In this document: positions 34,057-42,697 of the stretch, piece by piece
Position numbering within the stretch: position 1 is the first letter of the stretch
Layout of the letters: each line of letters opens with the position of its first letter
NCBI RefSeq assembly: GCF_039535785.1
Contig: NZ_BAAAXV010000009.1
Span: 1,798,001 to 1,862,000, forward strand
DNA from: Nonomuraea helvata
GTDB lineage: Bacteria; Actinomycetota; Actinomycetes; Streptosporangiales; Streptosporangiaceae
DNA: 64,000 bases
Direction of reading: 5' to 3'
The notes under the pieces: generated by a model
Database searches by the model: none
Told to the model about the DNA's origin: nothing
What the model saw: the letters and a program-made list of their open reading frames with translations, nothing else
Made by a program: the position numbers and the translations under genes

Positions 34057-35006
34057 CCACCGCCCCGGCGCACCAGCTCGCCGCCGCCGTCCTCGCTCTC
34101 CTCGCAGGGGCAGACCTGCACGCCGCCGCCGCCAACATCGGCGTCGATCCGGCCGACCTCGACGAAGCCGGCATCGTGTACCAGGCTGCCGGGCTCGCGG
34201 CGCTCGAACGACACGCTGAGGCCGGCTGGTACCAGCTACGCGTCCAGTTCCCCGACTGGGACAACCCCGAGCAGATCGGCGCCGATCTGCTCGGGCCGTG
34301 CCTGGAGCAACTCCAGGCGGGCGGCGCGATCGCCGGGTGGTGGTTCCTGCGCAAACCCCCGGGCTGGCGGCTGCGCTTGCGCGACGCGGAGATTCCGGCC
34401 GTAGATCAGGTGCTCGATGAGCTGACCGCCGCCGGGGCGCTCACCCGCTGGTGGCCGACCGTGTACGAGCCTGAGACCGCCGCGTTCGGCGGGCCGGCCG
34501 GGATGCAGGCCGCGCATGACCTGTTCTACGCCGACAGCCTCGGCGTCCTCGACTACGCCCGCCAGGCCGCTCCCGATCTCGGTCGCCGTGAACTGTCTAT
34601 CGTGCTCATCAACGCCCTGCTCCGGGCCGCGGGCCTGGACTGGTTCGAGCGCGGCGACGTCTTCGCCCGGGTGGCCCAGATGCGGCCCGCGCCTTCCGAC
34701 GCCGACGCCGCCCGCGTCGAAAAGCTCGCCGCCAACGTGCGAACGCTGCTGGCCATCCCCGCCCAGGCCGACAGCGAGCCGTTCGCCCCCGGCGGGCCCG
34801 CCGCGTTCGCCGCACCGTGGCTCACCGCGTGGCAGGCTGCTGGCCACCAACTCGGCTGCGCGGCGGCCGAAGGCCGCCTCGACCGCGGGCTACGCGCCCT
34901 CCTCACCCACGTCGTGATCTTCCACTGGAACCGGCTCGGCCTGTCGGCCGCCACGCAAGGCATCCTCGCCCGCGCGGCCACGGCCGCCTTCCTGCCCGGG
35001 AGCTGA
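34038..35006 (+). CDS. Stand-alone thiopeptide-type (SpaB_C) protein
   Basis: The 322-residue protein starts MPPHHLTTAPAHQLAAAVLA, inside the end of lanC. The core WYQLRVQFPDWDNPEQIGAD, WWFLRKPPGWRLRLRD and AHDLFYADSLGVLDYARQAA is of the thiopeptide-type bacteriocin biosynthesis (SpaB_C) family. In split LanB systems such proteins do the elimination step or other additions to dehydro residues. Here LanB already has such a domain, so this copy is probably extra and may act on another residue or assist binding. Confidence 0.85.
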   Translation: MPPHHLTTAPAHQLAAAVLALLAGADLHAAAANIGVDPADLDEAGIVYQAAGLAALERHAEAGWYQLRVQFPDWDNPEQIGADLLGPCLEQLQAGGAIAGWWFLRKPPGWRLRLRDAEIPAVDQVLDELTAAGALTRWWPTVYEPETAAFGGPAGMQAAHDLFYADSLGVLDYARQAAPDLGRRELSIVLINALLRAAGLDWFERGDVFARVAQMRPAPSDADAARVEKLAANVRTLLAIPAQADSEPFAPGGPAAFAAPWLTAWQAAGHQLGCAAAEGRLDRGLRALLTHVVIFHWNRLGLSAATQGILARAATAAFLPGS

Positions 35007-35010
35007 CGCT

Positions 35011-36126
35011 ATGGACCGCTCAACGCTGACGGCCGCCGCCCGATACTTCCCGCTCGTCGGCTGGGCCCGCCCCGCCTACCCTCGCCTCTCTGACCGCGTC
35101 GCCGAGATCGCCGGCATCGCCGACGCCGCCGGGCGGCCAGGCGCCGATCGGCTGCACGAGGGGGCCCACGCGCTCAACAAGGCCGCGCTACTGGCCAGCG
35201 ACTGCGGCATGCCTGATCTGGCCCGTGACCTGTGCTGGCAGCACATCAACATCTACCGGCAGGCATGCCATCCCCTCACCGCGCGCCAAGCGAGGTACAT
35301 GCTCGAACCCGTTCACAACCTCGCCCGGCTGCAGATCCGCGCCGACGCCGGAAAGCCCGCGATGCGGCTGCTGGATGCGATGTACCAGGCGGTCATGACC
35401 AGCACTGACCTGCTGATCGAAGGGCACACGCTTCCGCTGGCCAGCCTCACCGGCGGCCGAGACGAGCGTCACAAGCTACGCGAATGGGCGTGGCGGCAGT
35501 ACGTCGCGGACGGGATCCGCACCCTGGCGCTCGCCGGCCGCTGGGATGAAGCGGTCACGCATGCCCGAGCGCACAAAGGGGTGGGCGACCACCTTATGGA
35601 GGGGCGCCAGGCCGTGATCGTCGCCCACTGTCTGCGCGGCGCCACCCGCGCGGCGCACGACGTGCTGGGGGAGAGCACCATCACGGAGCCGTGGGAGCGG
35701 CAGGTCGCCGCCTGCCTGCGCGTGATGTGCGCCGACCCGGACACGGCGGCGAGCCAGTACGTGCGGTCGATGGTCGAACTGTTCCTCTCGGCGAAGCCCG
35801 CGCCCGACTTCATGGTGTTCCGGGCCCGGCTCGGCCTGACCGTGGCCACCATCGCCAGCAGCAGCCACCCGCACACGGCCGACCAGGTTCATGCCCAGGT
35901 GGCCGCCGAGGTGATCGAGAGCGGAAACGGGTACGCCGCCCGCGACGTCCTCACAAACCCCCGCCCGTTGGCGGGGGTGTCCGAGGCTCACCGCCGGGCC
36001 CTGACCGGCATCGTGGCCGCCTCTGGCCTGAGGGCGGGCACAATACCGGCGCCGCTGCTCGACACGCTGACCACCTCCGTCAAGACTGCAGGCGAGATGC
36101 TTGCCTCTGCGGTGCGAAGCTCCTGA
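35011..36126 (+). CDS. Helical-repeat protein of the lanthipeptide operon
   Basis: The 371-residue, mostly helical protein starts five bases after the SpaB_C stop. Segments such as HALNKAALLASDCGMPDLAR and YVADGIRTLALAGRWDEAVT have the rhythm of TPR-like repeats; no DNA-binding or catalytic domain is visible. The tight spacing puts it in the operon. It resembles the repeat halves of actinobacterial XRE/TPR regulators. Function unknown, perhaps a scaffold or regulator. Confidence 0.65.
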   Translation: MDRSTLTAAARYFPLVGWARPAYPRLSDRVAEIAGIADAAGRPGADRLHEGAHALNKAALLASDCGMPDLARDLCWQHINIYRQACHPLTARQARYMLEPVHNLARLQIRADAGKPAMRLLDAMYQAVMTSTDLLIEGHTLPLASLTGGRDERHKLREWAWRQYVADGIRTLALAGRWDEAVTHARAHKGVGDHLMEGRQAVIVAHCLRGATRAAHDVLGESTITEPWERQVAACLRVMCADPDTAASQYVRSMVELFLSAKPAPDFMVFRARLGLTVATIASSSHPHTADQVHAQVAAEVIESGNGYAARDVLTNPRPLAGVSEAHRRALTGIVAASGLRAGTIPAPLLDTLTTSVKTAGEMLASAVRSS

Positions 36127-36273
36127 CCTTAAAACTCCGGCTTGTCCGCCACTGCGGTCGCGTTGGGAAAGCTCAGTCACAAGATCACCTGACACGATGA
36201 CCGAACGCCTGCAGACACCAGATGATCACTACATTGGCCAGCGTTGAGGGCCCGGACCATAGGGGGACGCATC

Positions 36274-37299
36274 ATGGGCGACACCCACGAGTCGATCACA
36301 GAGCTACTCGATCGGGGGGTGCGTGAGCGCGTGTTCCCCGGAGCTGTCTGGGCCATCGGTGACCGCGACGGCGTGCGCGAGTGGGGCACCTGCGGAGTGG
36401 CCGATCCCGCCGTTCCCGGCTCTCTGATGCGGCGTGACACGATCTTCGACATTGCCAGTCTCACCAAGATCGTCGCGGTCTGGGCCGTCATCGGCGGCTT
36501 GTGGGAGGAGGAGCGACTGCCGCTCGACGTACCCCTGGACGGATTTTGGCCCGAGGTCGCTGGCCACCCCATGGGAAACGTCACCGTGCGGCACCTGCTC
36601 ACCCACACCGCGGGGCTGCCGCTCCGCGCCAACCTGAGAAACCAGTACGGCACCGACCCGGGCGCCATCCGCGCTGGCGTCCTACACGAGAAGCCGCACG
36701 ACTTGCCGGGGCGGGCGGTCAAGTACACCGACCGGGCCGCCCTCGTGCTCGGCTACCTCGCCGAGCACGTCTCCGGCCGCCCGCTCGACCGGCTTGCCCA
36801 TGAGCGGGTATGGCAGCCCCTCGGTATGAACCACACCCGCTTCGGTCCCCTGCCGTCCGAGCTCGCCGCCGACTGCGCCCCCACTGAACTCGACCAGGAC
36901 ACCGGCACCCACCTCAAGGGCATCGCCCACGACTTCTCCGCACGCCTGCTCGGCGGGGTGTGCGGCATCGCCGGTGTGTTTTCCGTCCTGGACGATCTGG
37001 CGCTATTCCAGCGCCACCTCCTCGATCCGGCCGCTCACACCAGCTTCGGCCTTGCTTGGGTGACCGAGTCCCTGCAGGTGCACACGGGGAGCCTCACGCC
37101 CAGCCGGGGCCTGTTCTGGCACCCCGCCCCCGGCAGCGACGACACCTACGTCCACTACGGCTTCACCGGCACAGGCATGTGGACATCGCCCAAGCGGGAA
37201 CGATGGGGCGTTCTCCTGACGAACAAGCTCTACTACAGCCGCGACCGCGACCCGCTCATGGCCATCCGTGACACCTTCTGCCGTCTCGCCTTGGGATAA
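36274..37299 (+). CDS. Serine hydrolase, beta-lactamase/DD-peptidase fold
   Basis: The 341-residue protein starts MGDTHESITELLDRGVRERV after AGGGGGA. Active-site motifs of class C beta-lactamase-like enzymes are seen: S-L-T-K in DIASLTKIVAVWAV (catalytic Ser), YTD in GRAVKYTDRAALVLGYL, and HYGFTGTG in place of KTG. No signal peptide is apparent, so it is probably cytoplasmic. In a lanthipeptide locus it might hydrolyse the peptide, a precursor ester or a D-amino acid bond; this is inference. A remnant of a related gene lies at 39480-39600. Confidence 0.85.
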   Translation: MGDTHESITELLDRGVRERVFPGAVWAIGDRDGVREWGTCGVADPAVPGSLMRRDTIFDIASLTKIVAVWAVIGGLWEEERLPLDVPLDGFWPEVAGHPMGNVTVRHLLTHTAGLPLRANLRNQYGTDPGAIRAGVLHEKPHDLPGRAVKYTDRAALVLGYLAEHVSGRPLDRLAHERVWQPLGMNHTRFGPLPSELAADCAPTELDQDTGTHLKGIAHDFSARLLGGVCGIAGVFSVLDDLALFQRHLLDPAAHTSFGLAWVTESLQVHTGSLTPSRGLFWHPAPGSDDTYVHYGFTGTGMWTSPKRERWGVLLTNKLYYSRDRDPLMAIRDTFCRLALG

Positions 37300-37371
37300 C
37301 GGCGCCTGAGCTGAGGGACCGAGACGGCCCTTCCTCCCCGGCGGCACACCCCCAAGCCGAAGGACAAGGCG

Positions 37372-38772
37372 ATGACAATCCCCCTCACCCCTGACGGCGG
37401 CTTCTACGGCTGGGCGCCGGCTGAAGGTTCACCGCGCTGGCGTTGGGTGGCCTGGCTGGGCAGGCCCGTCGCCTTCGGAGACGACGAGCTAGCCGCCGTG
37501 TCTACCCGCCAGTCCGCACCAGCAACCCCTACCTTCCAGAGAATGGAGAGCACCATCACTACGACCACCGACCCCGCCGACCTGCGCAACGCCATGGTGG
37601 ACAAGTTCACCGGCTCCCGCCACCTGCGCACCCCCGCGATCATCGACGCCTTCCGGCGAGTCGAGCGCCACCGGTTCATCCCCGACGCCGACGTCGAGGC
37701 CGCCTACGTCGATGACGCCGTGCCGATCAAACACAACGAGGACGGCGAGATGATCTCCTGCATCTCCGCGCCGTCCATCGTCGCCACCCAACTGGAGCAG
37801 CTCGGCGCACAACCCGGCCACAACATTCTGGAGGCCGGGGCAGCCACCGGCTACAACGCCGCCCTCCTGTCGCGGCTCGTGGCCCCTGGCGGGCACGTGT
37901 GGACCGTGGACGTCGACCAGGATCTCGTCAACACCGCCAGTAAGCATCTGGAGGCCGCTGGTGTGTCGAATGTGACCGTGCTGCTGGCCGATGGCGCGGC
38001 AGGGCTCCCCGAGCACGCCCCATTCGACCGGGTCCAGTTCACCGTGGGCGCCGGCGACATCCCCCTCCCCGTGTTGGAGCAGCTCGCCCCGGGCGGCCGC
38101 CTGGTCATCCCGATGCGGATTCGCGGCAGCATTTCCCGCTCCTTTGCGTGGGAGCGCGACGGCGAGACCTGGAAGACTGTCTCCTGCGAGATGGCCACGT
38201 TCGTCCCGCTGCGCAAAGGCATCTGCGACGACGTCCGCATCCTGATCTCCATGGCCGGGGAGGGCAACGTCCGGCTGGAAACCTACAGCGAGCAGCTCGT
38301 GGACCGGGAGGCGATGCGGACCGTATTGGACGAGCCGTCCCACAAGCTCTACACCGGCGTGAAGTTCCGGCAGGGCTCGCCCTTCGAGTGGGTCTACCTG
38401 TGGCTGGCGTGTGTCCTGCCCAACGGCCTGTCCCGAATGCCCGGCCAGCGACCTGGGTTCACCCCGCACTTCGGGTGGGGTTCCATGGCGGCGCTCGACG
38501 GCGACAGCCTGGCCTACCTGACCGTCCGCGAGGGCGACGACGTGGACGGCCGGTTCTGGGAGATCGGCGTCATCGGCCACGGCCCGCGCGCCGCCTCCCA
38601 CGCCGAGCAGGTTGTCACCGCGATCCAGGAGTGGGACCGTGACCACGGCAACGACGCCCCCGCCCCCGGCTTCCGGATGGCCACAGCCGCCCACCGCGAT
38701 CTGCTGAAGGCCGCCGACCCTCGCTTCGTCATCGACAAGCCCAACAGCCGACTCGTTGTTGACTGGCCGTAG
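37372..38772 (+). CDS. FxLD-system methyltransferase 2 (isoaspartyl-MT-like)
   Basis: The 466-residue protein is a second member of the family of 28267-29499. Landmarks: DAFRRVERHRFIPDADVEAA, motif I NILEAGAATGYNAALLSRLV (closer to canonical PIMT than copy 1), VQFTVGAGDIPLPVLEQLAP and GRLVIPMRIRG, then the FxLD-specific C-terminal half. It may start at 37372 (AAGGA eight bases upstream) or at the ATG 37543, which would remove a 57-residue extension rich in Gly/Trp. It probably modifies Asp in the lanthipeptide, perhaps a different Asp from copy 1. Confidence 0.86.
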   Translation: MTIPLTPDGGFYGWAPAEGSPRWRWVAWLGRPVAFGDDELAAVSTRQSAPATPTFQRMESTITTTTDPADLRNAMVDKFTGSRHLRTPAIIDAFRRVERHRFIPDADVEAAYVDDAVPIKHNEDGEMISCISAPSIVATQLEQLGAQPGHNILEAGAATGYNAALLSRLVAPGGHVWTVDVDQDLVNTASKHLEAAGVSNVTVLLADGAAGLPEHAPFDRVQFTVGAGDIPLPVLEQLAPGGRLVIPMRIRGSISRSFAWERDGETWKTVSCEMATFVPLRKGICDDVRILISMAGEGNVRLETYSEQLVDREAMRTVLDEPSHKLYTGVKFRQGSPFEWVYLWLACVLPNGLSRMPGQRPGFTPHFGWGSMAALDGDSLAYLTVREGDDVDGRFWEIGVIGHGPRAASHAEQVVTAIQEWDRDHGNDAPAPGFRMATAAHRDLLKAADPRFVIDKPNSRLVVDWP

Positions 38773-38838
38773 AACAGGAGCAGTGCGAGGCCCTCGACCA
38801 GATCGACGAGGTGATCTGACCATGCCCGCAGCCGATGG

Positions 38839-39369
38839 TCAGCGCGCCTCGACAGCGCGAGCGGCCACCAGCCGGGCCACGTGAGCCCGGATCCGGGCGC
38901 GATCCTCAGGAAACACCGAGTCCCACTCCTCATCGAGGGCGAACCAGCGCGGCGGCTGCCCGGTCTCCCCACCCAGCGGCACATCGAGATCGGCTATCGC
39001 GGCGTACGACAGGCCAAGCGTCGGCGACCAGTCCGAGCGGTAGGAACGCACACAGACCGCAGCCGGCACTTCCAGCAGTTCCGCGTGCAGCCCGGTCTCC
39101 TCGAACAGTTCGCGTGCTGCGGCGGCGCGGGGAGCCTCTCCCGGCTCGACCTTGCCACCGGGAGGCACCCAGCCCCGCACCCGATGCTTCACCAGCAGGA
39201 CATGTCCGAAGTCCGGATCGGTCACCCAGACATCCGCCGCCAGCGGCTCCATCGGGTGCTGACGCGCCTGCTCCAGCCAGGCCCGCGCACCGTCGAACTC
39301 AAGGGCCGCCAAGCCGACATCGACGGCCACAGCATTCAAGATCGCTTCTTCGTTCTCGCGGTGGCTCAC
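38839..39369 (-). CDS. Nudix hydrolase
   Basis: About 176 residues from a GTG at 39369 (MSHRENEEAILNAVAVDVGL). The Nudix box is complete: GGKVEPGEAPRAAAARELFE continuing EETGL, with the REL-x-EE-x-G core that binds metal. Members cleave nucleoside diphosphate derivatives. The N-terminal 40 residues are helical and probably a family extension. It is on the opposite strand to the lanthipeptide operon, so it is unlikely to be cotranscribed. Confidence 0.88.
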   Translation of the reverse strand: MSHRENEEAILNAVAVDVGLAALEFDGARAWLEQARQHPMEPLAADVWVTDPDFGHVLLVKHRVRGWVPPGGKVEPGEAPRAAAARELFEETGLHAELLEVPAAVCVRSYRSDWSPTLGLSYAAIADLDVPLGGETGQPPRWFALDEEWDSVFPEDRARIRAHVARLVAARAVEAR

Positions 39370-39479
39370 CCCGCACACTTTACGTCGCCGCCTCCCTATG
39401 AGATGCCAGCCACCGACACGAACCCGGCTCCGGAAAGGGAGACCCGCCATGCATCGTGAAACGGCCAAACCAAAGGCAT

Positions 39480-39600
39480 GGACCACCGTGCCCGCACGGT
39501 GGGGCAGCGCGATCCTGGAGGAGACCTTTGATGTCATGCGCGACCGCGACCCCTCTGATGGCCATCCGTAACGCCTTCCGCACGCTCGTCTTCAGCTGAC
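39480..39600 (+). pseudogene. Remnant of a serine hydrolase 3' end
   Basis: The stretch resembles the last codons of the hydrolase gene at 36274-37299. In one frame it reads RWGSAILEETFDVMRDRDP beside RWGVLLTNKLYYSRDRDP in the intact gene. After a frame change it reads MAIRNAFRTLVFS before a stop, beside MAIRDTFCRLALG. The rest of the gene is missing. It marks a second copy that was lost, so the 36-39.6 kb interval has probably been rearranged or partly duplicated. Confidence 0.7.
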
Positions 39601-39620
39601 CCCGAGGGGACGGTGATCCC

Positions 39621-40274
39621 GTGAGTGAGGACCTTGCTGGGCTGTGGCCGTTGTTCGGGCTCCGCGTGCGAACCCCGCGGCTGGAGCTCGCTGTTCCCGA
39701 CACCCCGGACCTGCTCAACCTGGCCCAAGCGTCCGGCGACATCCAACCCGCCGGCGAAGCCCGCTACCAAAAGGCGTACCTGTACGAGCCGTCACCCGAC
39801 AGGGAGCGGCACCTGCTGCAGCGGCACTGGCGGGCCTTGGCTCACTGGCGGCCGGAAAGCTGGGACCTCCATCTGGCCATCCGCGTGGGCGGCGTCGCGA
39901 TCGGCGTTCAGAACATGTGGGCAAGCAACTTCGGGACCGTTCGCGTTGTGGAGACCGGATCGTGGATCACCCGCAGTCGCCAGGGGCGGGAGTACGGCAC
40001 CGAGGCCCGCGCCGCCGTCCTCGAGTTCGCGTTCGCTCACTTGGGTGCGTTGGAAGCGCACACCTCGTACGTGGACGGCAACGTCGCCTCCGAGACCGTG
40101 TCGCGCCGGCTCGGCTACATCTACAACGGCCGCCGCGCCTACGAGCGCGACGGTGTCCGCACGGTCGAGCATTGCATGCTGCTGGAGGCTGCGACGTGGG
40201 AGACGTACCGCGCGCCGGGCATCTCAGTTGGGGGAATCACCCCTGCCTGCCTGGAGCTGTTCGGCGCCGCCTAA
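39621..40274 (+). CDS. GNAT acetyltransferase, RimJ/RimL-like
   Basis: The 217-residue protein starts with GTG at 39621 after GAGGGGACGGTGATCCC. The layout LRVRTPRLELAVPDTPDLLN, then VGGVAIGVQNMWASNFG, then SRQGREYGTEARAAVLEFAF (acetyl-CoA loop R/Q-x-x-G-x-G/A variant) and SETVSRRLGYIYNGRR fits Acetyltransf_3. It may acetylate a protein or peptide N-terminus or a small molecule; a role in lanthipeptide tailoring or immunity is possible but unproved. Confidence 0.85.
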   Translation: MSEDLAGLWPLFGLRVRTPRLELAVPDTPDLLNLAQASGDIQPAGEARYQKAYLYEPSPDRERHLLQRHWRALAHWRPESWDLHLAIRVGGVAIGVQNMWASNFGTVRVVETGSWITRSRQGREYGTEARAAVLEFAFAHLGALEAHTSYVDGNVASETVSRRLGYIYNGRRAYERDGVRTVEHCMLLEAATWETYRAPGISVGGITPACLELFGAA

Positions 40275-40445
40275 TGGGAGCTACCGGGTTGGCTGTTCGG
40301 GCGGACTCGGTGTCCGGTAGCCGCCGATGGGTGAGCAGTCCCGCCGCCTGGGCTGATGGTTGAGTCCTGGGGTCAGATCATGCCCTCACCCGGCGCGCAC
40401 CTTGAACTGGCGCCTCTGCCGACTGGAAGCATTCGACGGGTGCGG

Positions 40446-40997
40446 TCAACCGATGCGGGCCGGTACCGCTCGCGCAATGCGGTGCCCAACAAGGCGCTCG
40501 GCCTCGGCGAGCGGATACCAGGCGGCACCCCTCACCTCGGACTCCTGGATGCGCCCCACGTCCGCATCTGTCACGAACGCATACCCAATGTCGAGGTGGT
40601 GGTGCTCCGGTTCATCCTTCGCCGGTCGTGCCGGCACCCTGCCGTACTCGATGTATACGGGGCTCTGCGACGCTGGGACGACCTTGCCGGGGTCGACACC
40701 GGTCTCCTCGGTCAACTCCCGCAGCGCTGCGTCGATCAAGGAGACGTCGGTCGGTTCGAGGTGACCTCCAGGCTGCAACGGGATCCCGTACGCGAGGTGT
40801 TCGACAAGCAGGACCTCGACGCCGCCGCGGACAAGCAGCGCGCCTACGGTCGCGTGCATCCGGAAGTTCCGCCGCGACGCGAAATCCCCTCCCTGAGACA
40901 GCAGCTGCACCGGCTCAGACAGCAGGGCGACCTCGTCCGGGTAGCGCTCAAGGTAGGCGGAAAGCGTGCTTGAGATGTCGGAGTCACTGATCGCCAC
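40446..40997 (-). CDS. Nudix hydrolase
   Basis: About 183 residues from a GTG at 40997 (MAISDSDISSTLSAYLERYP) after GGGGGTG. The Nudix box is GGHLEPTDVSLIDAALREL continuing TEETGV. The segment EPEHHHLDIGYAFVTDADVG follows, as in hydrolases acting on nucleoside diphosphate-linked moieties. It is a different subfamily from the gene at 38839-39369. Confidence 0.86.
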   Translation of the reverse strand: MAISDSDISSTLSAYLERYPDEVALLSEPVQLLSQGGDFASRRNFRMHATVGALLVRGGVEVLLVEHLAYGIPLQPGGHLEPTDVSLIDAALRELTEETGVDPGKVVPASQSPVYIEYGRVPARPAKDEPEHHHLDIGYAFVTDADVGRIQESEVRGAAWYPLAEAERLVGHRIARAVPARIG

Positions 40998-41244
40998 GGG
41001 GCACCCCCACACCAGCCCGAGAGCAAAGCTCCCCGTAACCAATTCCTCGGATGTTCGCGACGAGCACTGACACAGTCGGCTCCTATGGAAGCGCGTGGCC
41101 TTGAGGAAGGAGGTTCGCACCTTACAGCTGGGACCCGACCGGTGCGCGCATGCCACGCCGAAGAGACACGGGCAGGTGCCCACACTCCCTCCAGCCCCAA
41201 GTGATCTCTCCATCGAACGGCACCCCTCAGGAGGGGTGCCGTTA

Positions 41245-41538
41245 CTACGACGCCCTACCGTCTCGCTGGATGGCCGCTTCCAACGCCCGGCGAGCCGCTA
41301 CAACAGGTGGTAACGGCTCAGACATCCCCAGTGAGCGCCGGATTGCCTGATGCTCGTGCGAGGGACGCTCCTTTGCGGCCTCCGCGGCTACGTACAGTGG
41401 ATCGCACAGCGGGTCCATAACGATTCCAGTAAGCACTCCGTTACGGACCGACCAGGCGAATATGTAGGGCGAAGGGAGCGCCCGCCTCACAACAACGAGG
41501 CCGGGCACGGTGGAGCGGGACGTGGTCAAAATAGGCAC
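41245..41538 (-). CDS. Small hypothetical protein
   Basis: The 97-residue protein starts with GTG at 41538 after GGGTGGCAG. The central part NGVLTGIVMDPLCDPLYVAA and the end PPVVAARRALEAAIQRDG look protein-like and there is no competing frame. Not recognised. It lies between the Nudix gene and the repressor-type gene, all on the minus strand. Confidence 0.45.
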   Translation of the reverse strand: MPILTTSRSTVPGLVVVRRALPSPYIFAWSVRNGVLTGIVMDPLCDPLYVAAEAAKERPSHEHQAIRRSLGMSEPLPPVVAARRALEAAIQRDGRAS

Positions 41539-41694
41539 CTGCCACCCGTGTAACGGTCCACCCGGAACAGCCCAGAATGATCGCGAATGAGCATCATATG
41601 GACGAGCTATGAACTGCCGTCAAGGGTAATAAGCCGCCTCGCGGTCACAAGCCGGACACAAACGCGATCTTCATCTCGAAGTAAACCAAACCGG

Positions 41695-42186
41695 TCATGA
41701 AGGCGTCTGGTCGGAGCTGTCGTCGATCTCGTTCAAGATTTCGATCATCTGGCGGCGAGCGGCATCGCGCTCCTCGTCCGTCATCTGCTCATACTGGGAG
41801 CGGACGGCAGCAAGGACCACCTCGAAGTCCTGAGTGACGGCCACCCGCTCAACGGCAAGCTCCTCGCCTGCCAAAGGAGCCCGGCTCTCGCTGACCTCAA
41901 CAATCGGTTGCTCCTCCAGGGCCTCCGTTTCGCTGGCCAGGAAGGACTCGATCGCCCCTTCCTTGAGCATGTAGGCCCGCTCGATCCGGGCATAGGTCCT
42001 CGCGTCATAGTTGTCGCGATCGCCCCGCTCAAGGTCGCTAGTGGTCCGGTAATCCAGCAGATGATCGTCGACGAAGCGTCGACGGAAGCGCCAGTCCGCA
42101 TTCACGGCACGAGCCAGCGACTTGCGGCGCGACTGGAGCAGGTCACCAAGCCGCACCCAGGCCGGGTCGTTGGCCACCACACTCAC
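41695..42186 (-). CDS. Repressor-type helix-turn-helix protein
   Basis: The 163-residue protein starts with GTG at 42186 (an alternative GTG at 42180 has better spacing to GAGGA). Residues 12-85 match an actinobacterial XRE variant: RLGDLLQSRRKSLARAVNAD, LLDYRTTSDLERGDRDNYD, ARIERAYMLKEGAIESFLAS. The acidic C-terminal half is probably a regulatory tail. It is divergent from a small XRE gene across shared palindromic sites, the layout of a phage or element genetic switch. Confidence 0.78.
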   Translation of the reverse strand: MSVVANDPAWVRLGDLLQSRRKSLARAVNADWRFRRRFVDDHLLDYRTTSDLERGDRDNYDARTYARIERAYMLKEGAIESFLASETEALEEQPIVEVSESRAPLAGEELAVERVAVTQDFEVVLAAVRSQYEQMTDEERDAARRQMIEILNEIDDSSDQTPS

Positions 42187-42306
42187 TCCTCAGTTCTCGT
42201 CCGGGCGCACCGTGCAGGGTTGCTGTCCGCATGGCCGATCTGTGTCAACAGGTTCGGCTGTGCCTACAGGTGCATGCATGCCCCGATCTTTCTCGAATCA
42301 AAATCA

Positions 42307-42440
42307 GGCGTCAATGCCCAATTGGGCAAGAGCATATGGGCTGGTCAGCGGCACCAAGCATGGGAGCGGTCCCAGTCATCGTTGATTCATGCATGTGTTC
42401 GATTTTGCCGAAAGTGGCGTCAACGCCTAATGTGGCGTCA
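42307..42440. promoter_or_regulatory. Operator set between divergent repressor genes
   Basis: Three related sites share GGCGTCA. GGCGTCAATGCC (42307-42318) is nearly palindromic and overlaps TGCCCAATTGGGCA (42315-42328), a perfect palindrome. GGCGTCAACGCC (42416-42427) is a perfect palindrome. A half site GGCGTCA (42434-42440) runs into the ATG of the plus-strand XRE gene. They lie in the 253-base gap between divergent regulators and are likely their binding sites. Confidence 0.65.
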
Positions 42441-42697
42441 TGACACATTCGCCCTTCTCGCACAACGGTCATGCCATTCGCGCGATACGTCAGGCGAAAG
42501 GGCTCACCGTGACCGAGCTGAGTCGGCGGGTGGGCATCACGCCGCAGTCACTGAGCAACATCGAGCTGGAGCACCGCCCGGGCAGTGCGCACACCCTGAA
42601 CCGCATTGCGCTTCACCTCGGGATCAGCCTGGCCGCCATCTGCCGGGACAAGATCGCCACAGAGTCAGCCCAGGTGTCCGATGCCGCCCAGGTCTAA
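42440..42697 (+). CDS. Small XRE (Cro/CI-like) regulator
   Basis: The 85-residue protein is a single HTH_3 domain: GHAIRAIRQAKGLTVTELSR, RVGITPQSLSNIELEHRPG, LNRIALHLGISLAAIC. The half operator GGCGTCA overlaps its start codon, so it is probably repressed directly. Its end overlaps the start of the excisionase-like gene, suggesting one transcript for the two. Confidence 0.85.
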   Translation: MTHSPFSHNGHAIRAIRQAKGLTVTELSRRVGITPQSLSNIELEHRPGSAHTLNRIALHLGISLAAICRDKIATESAQVSDAAQV

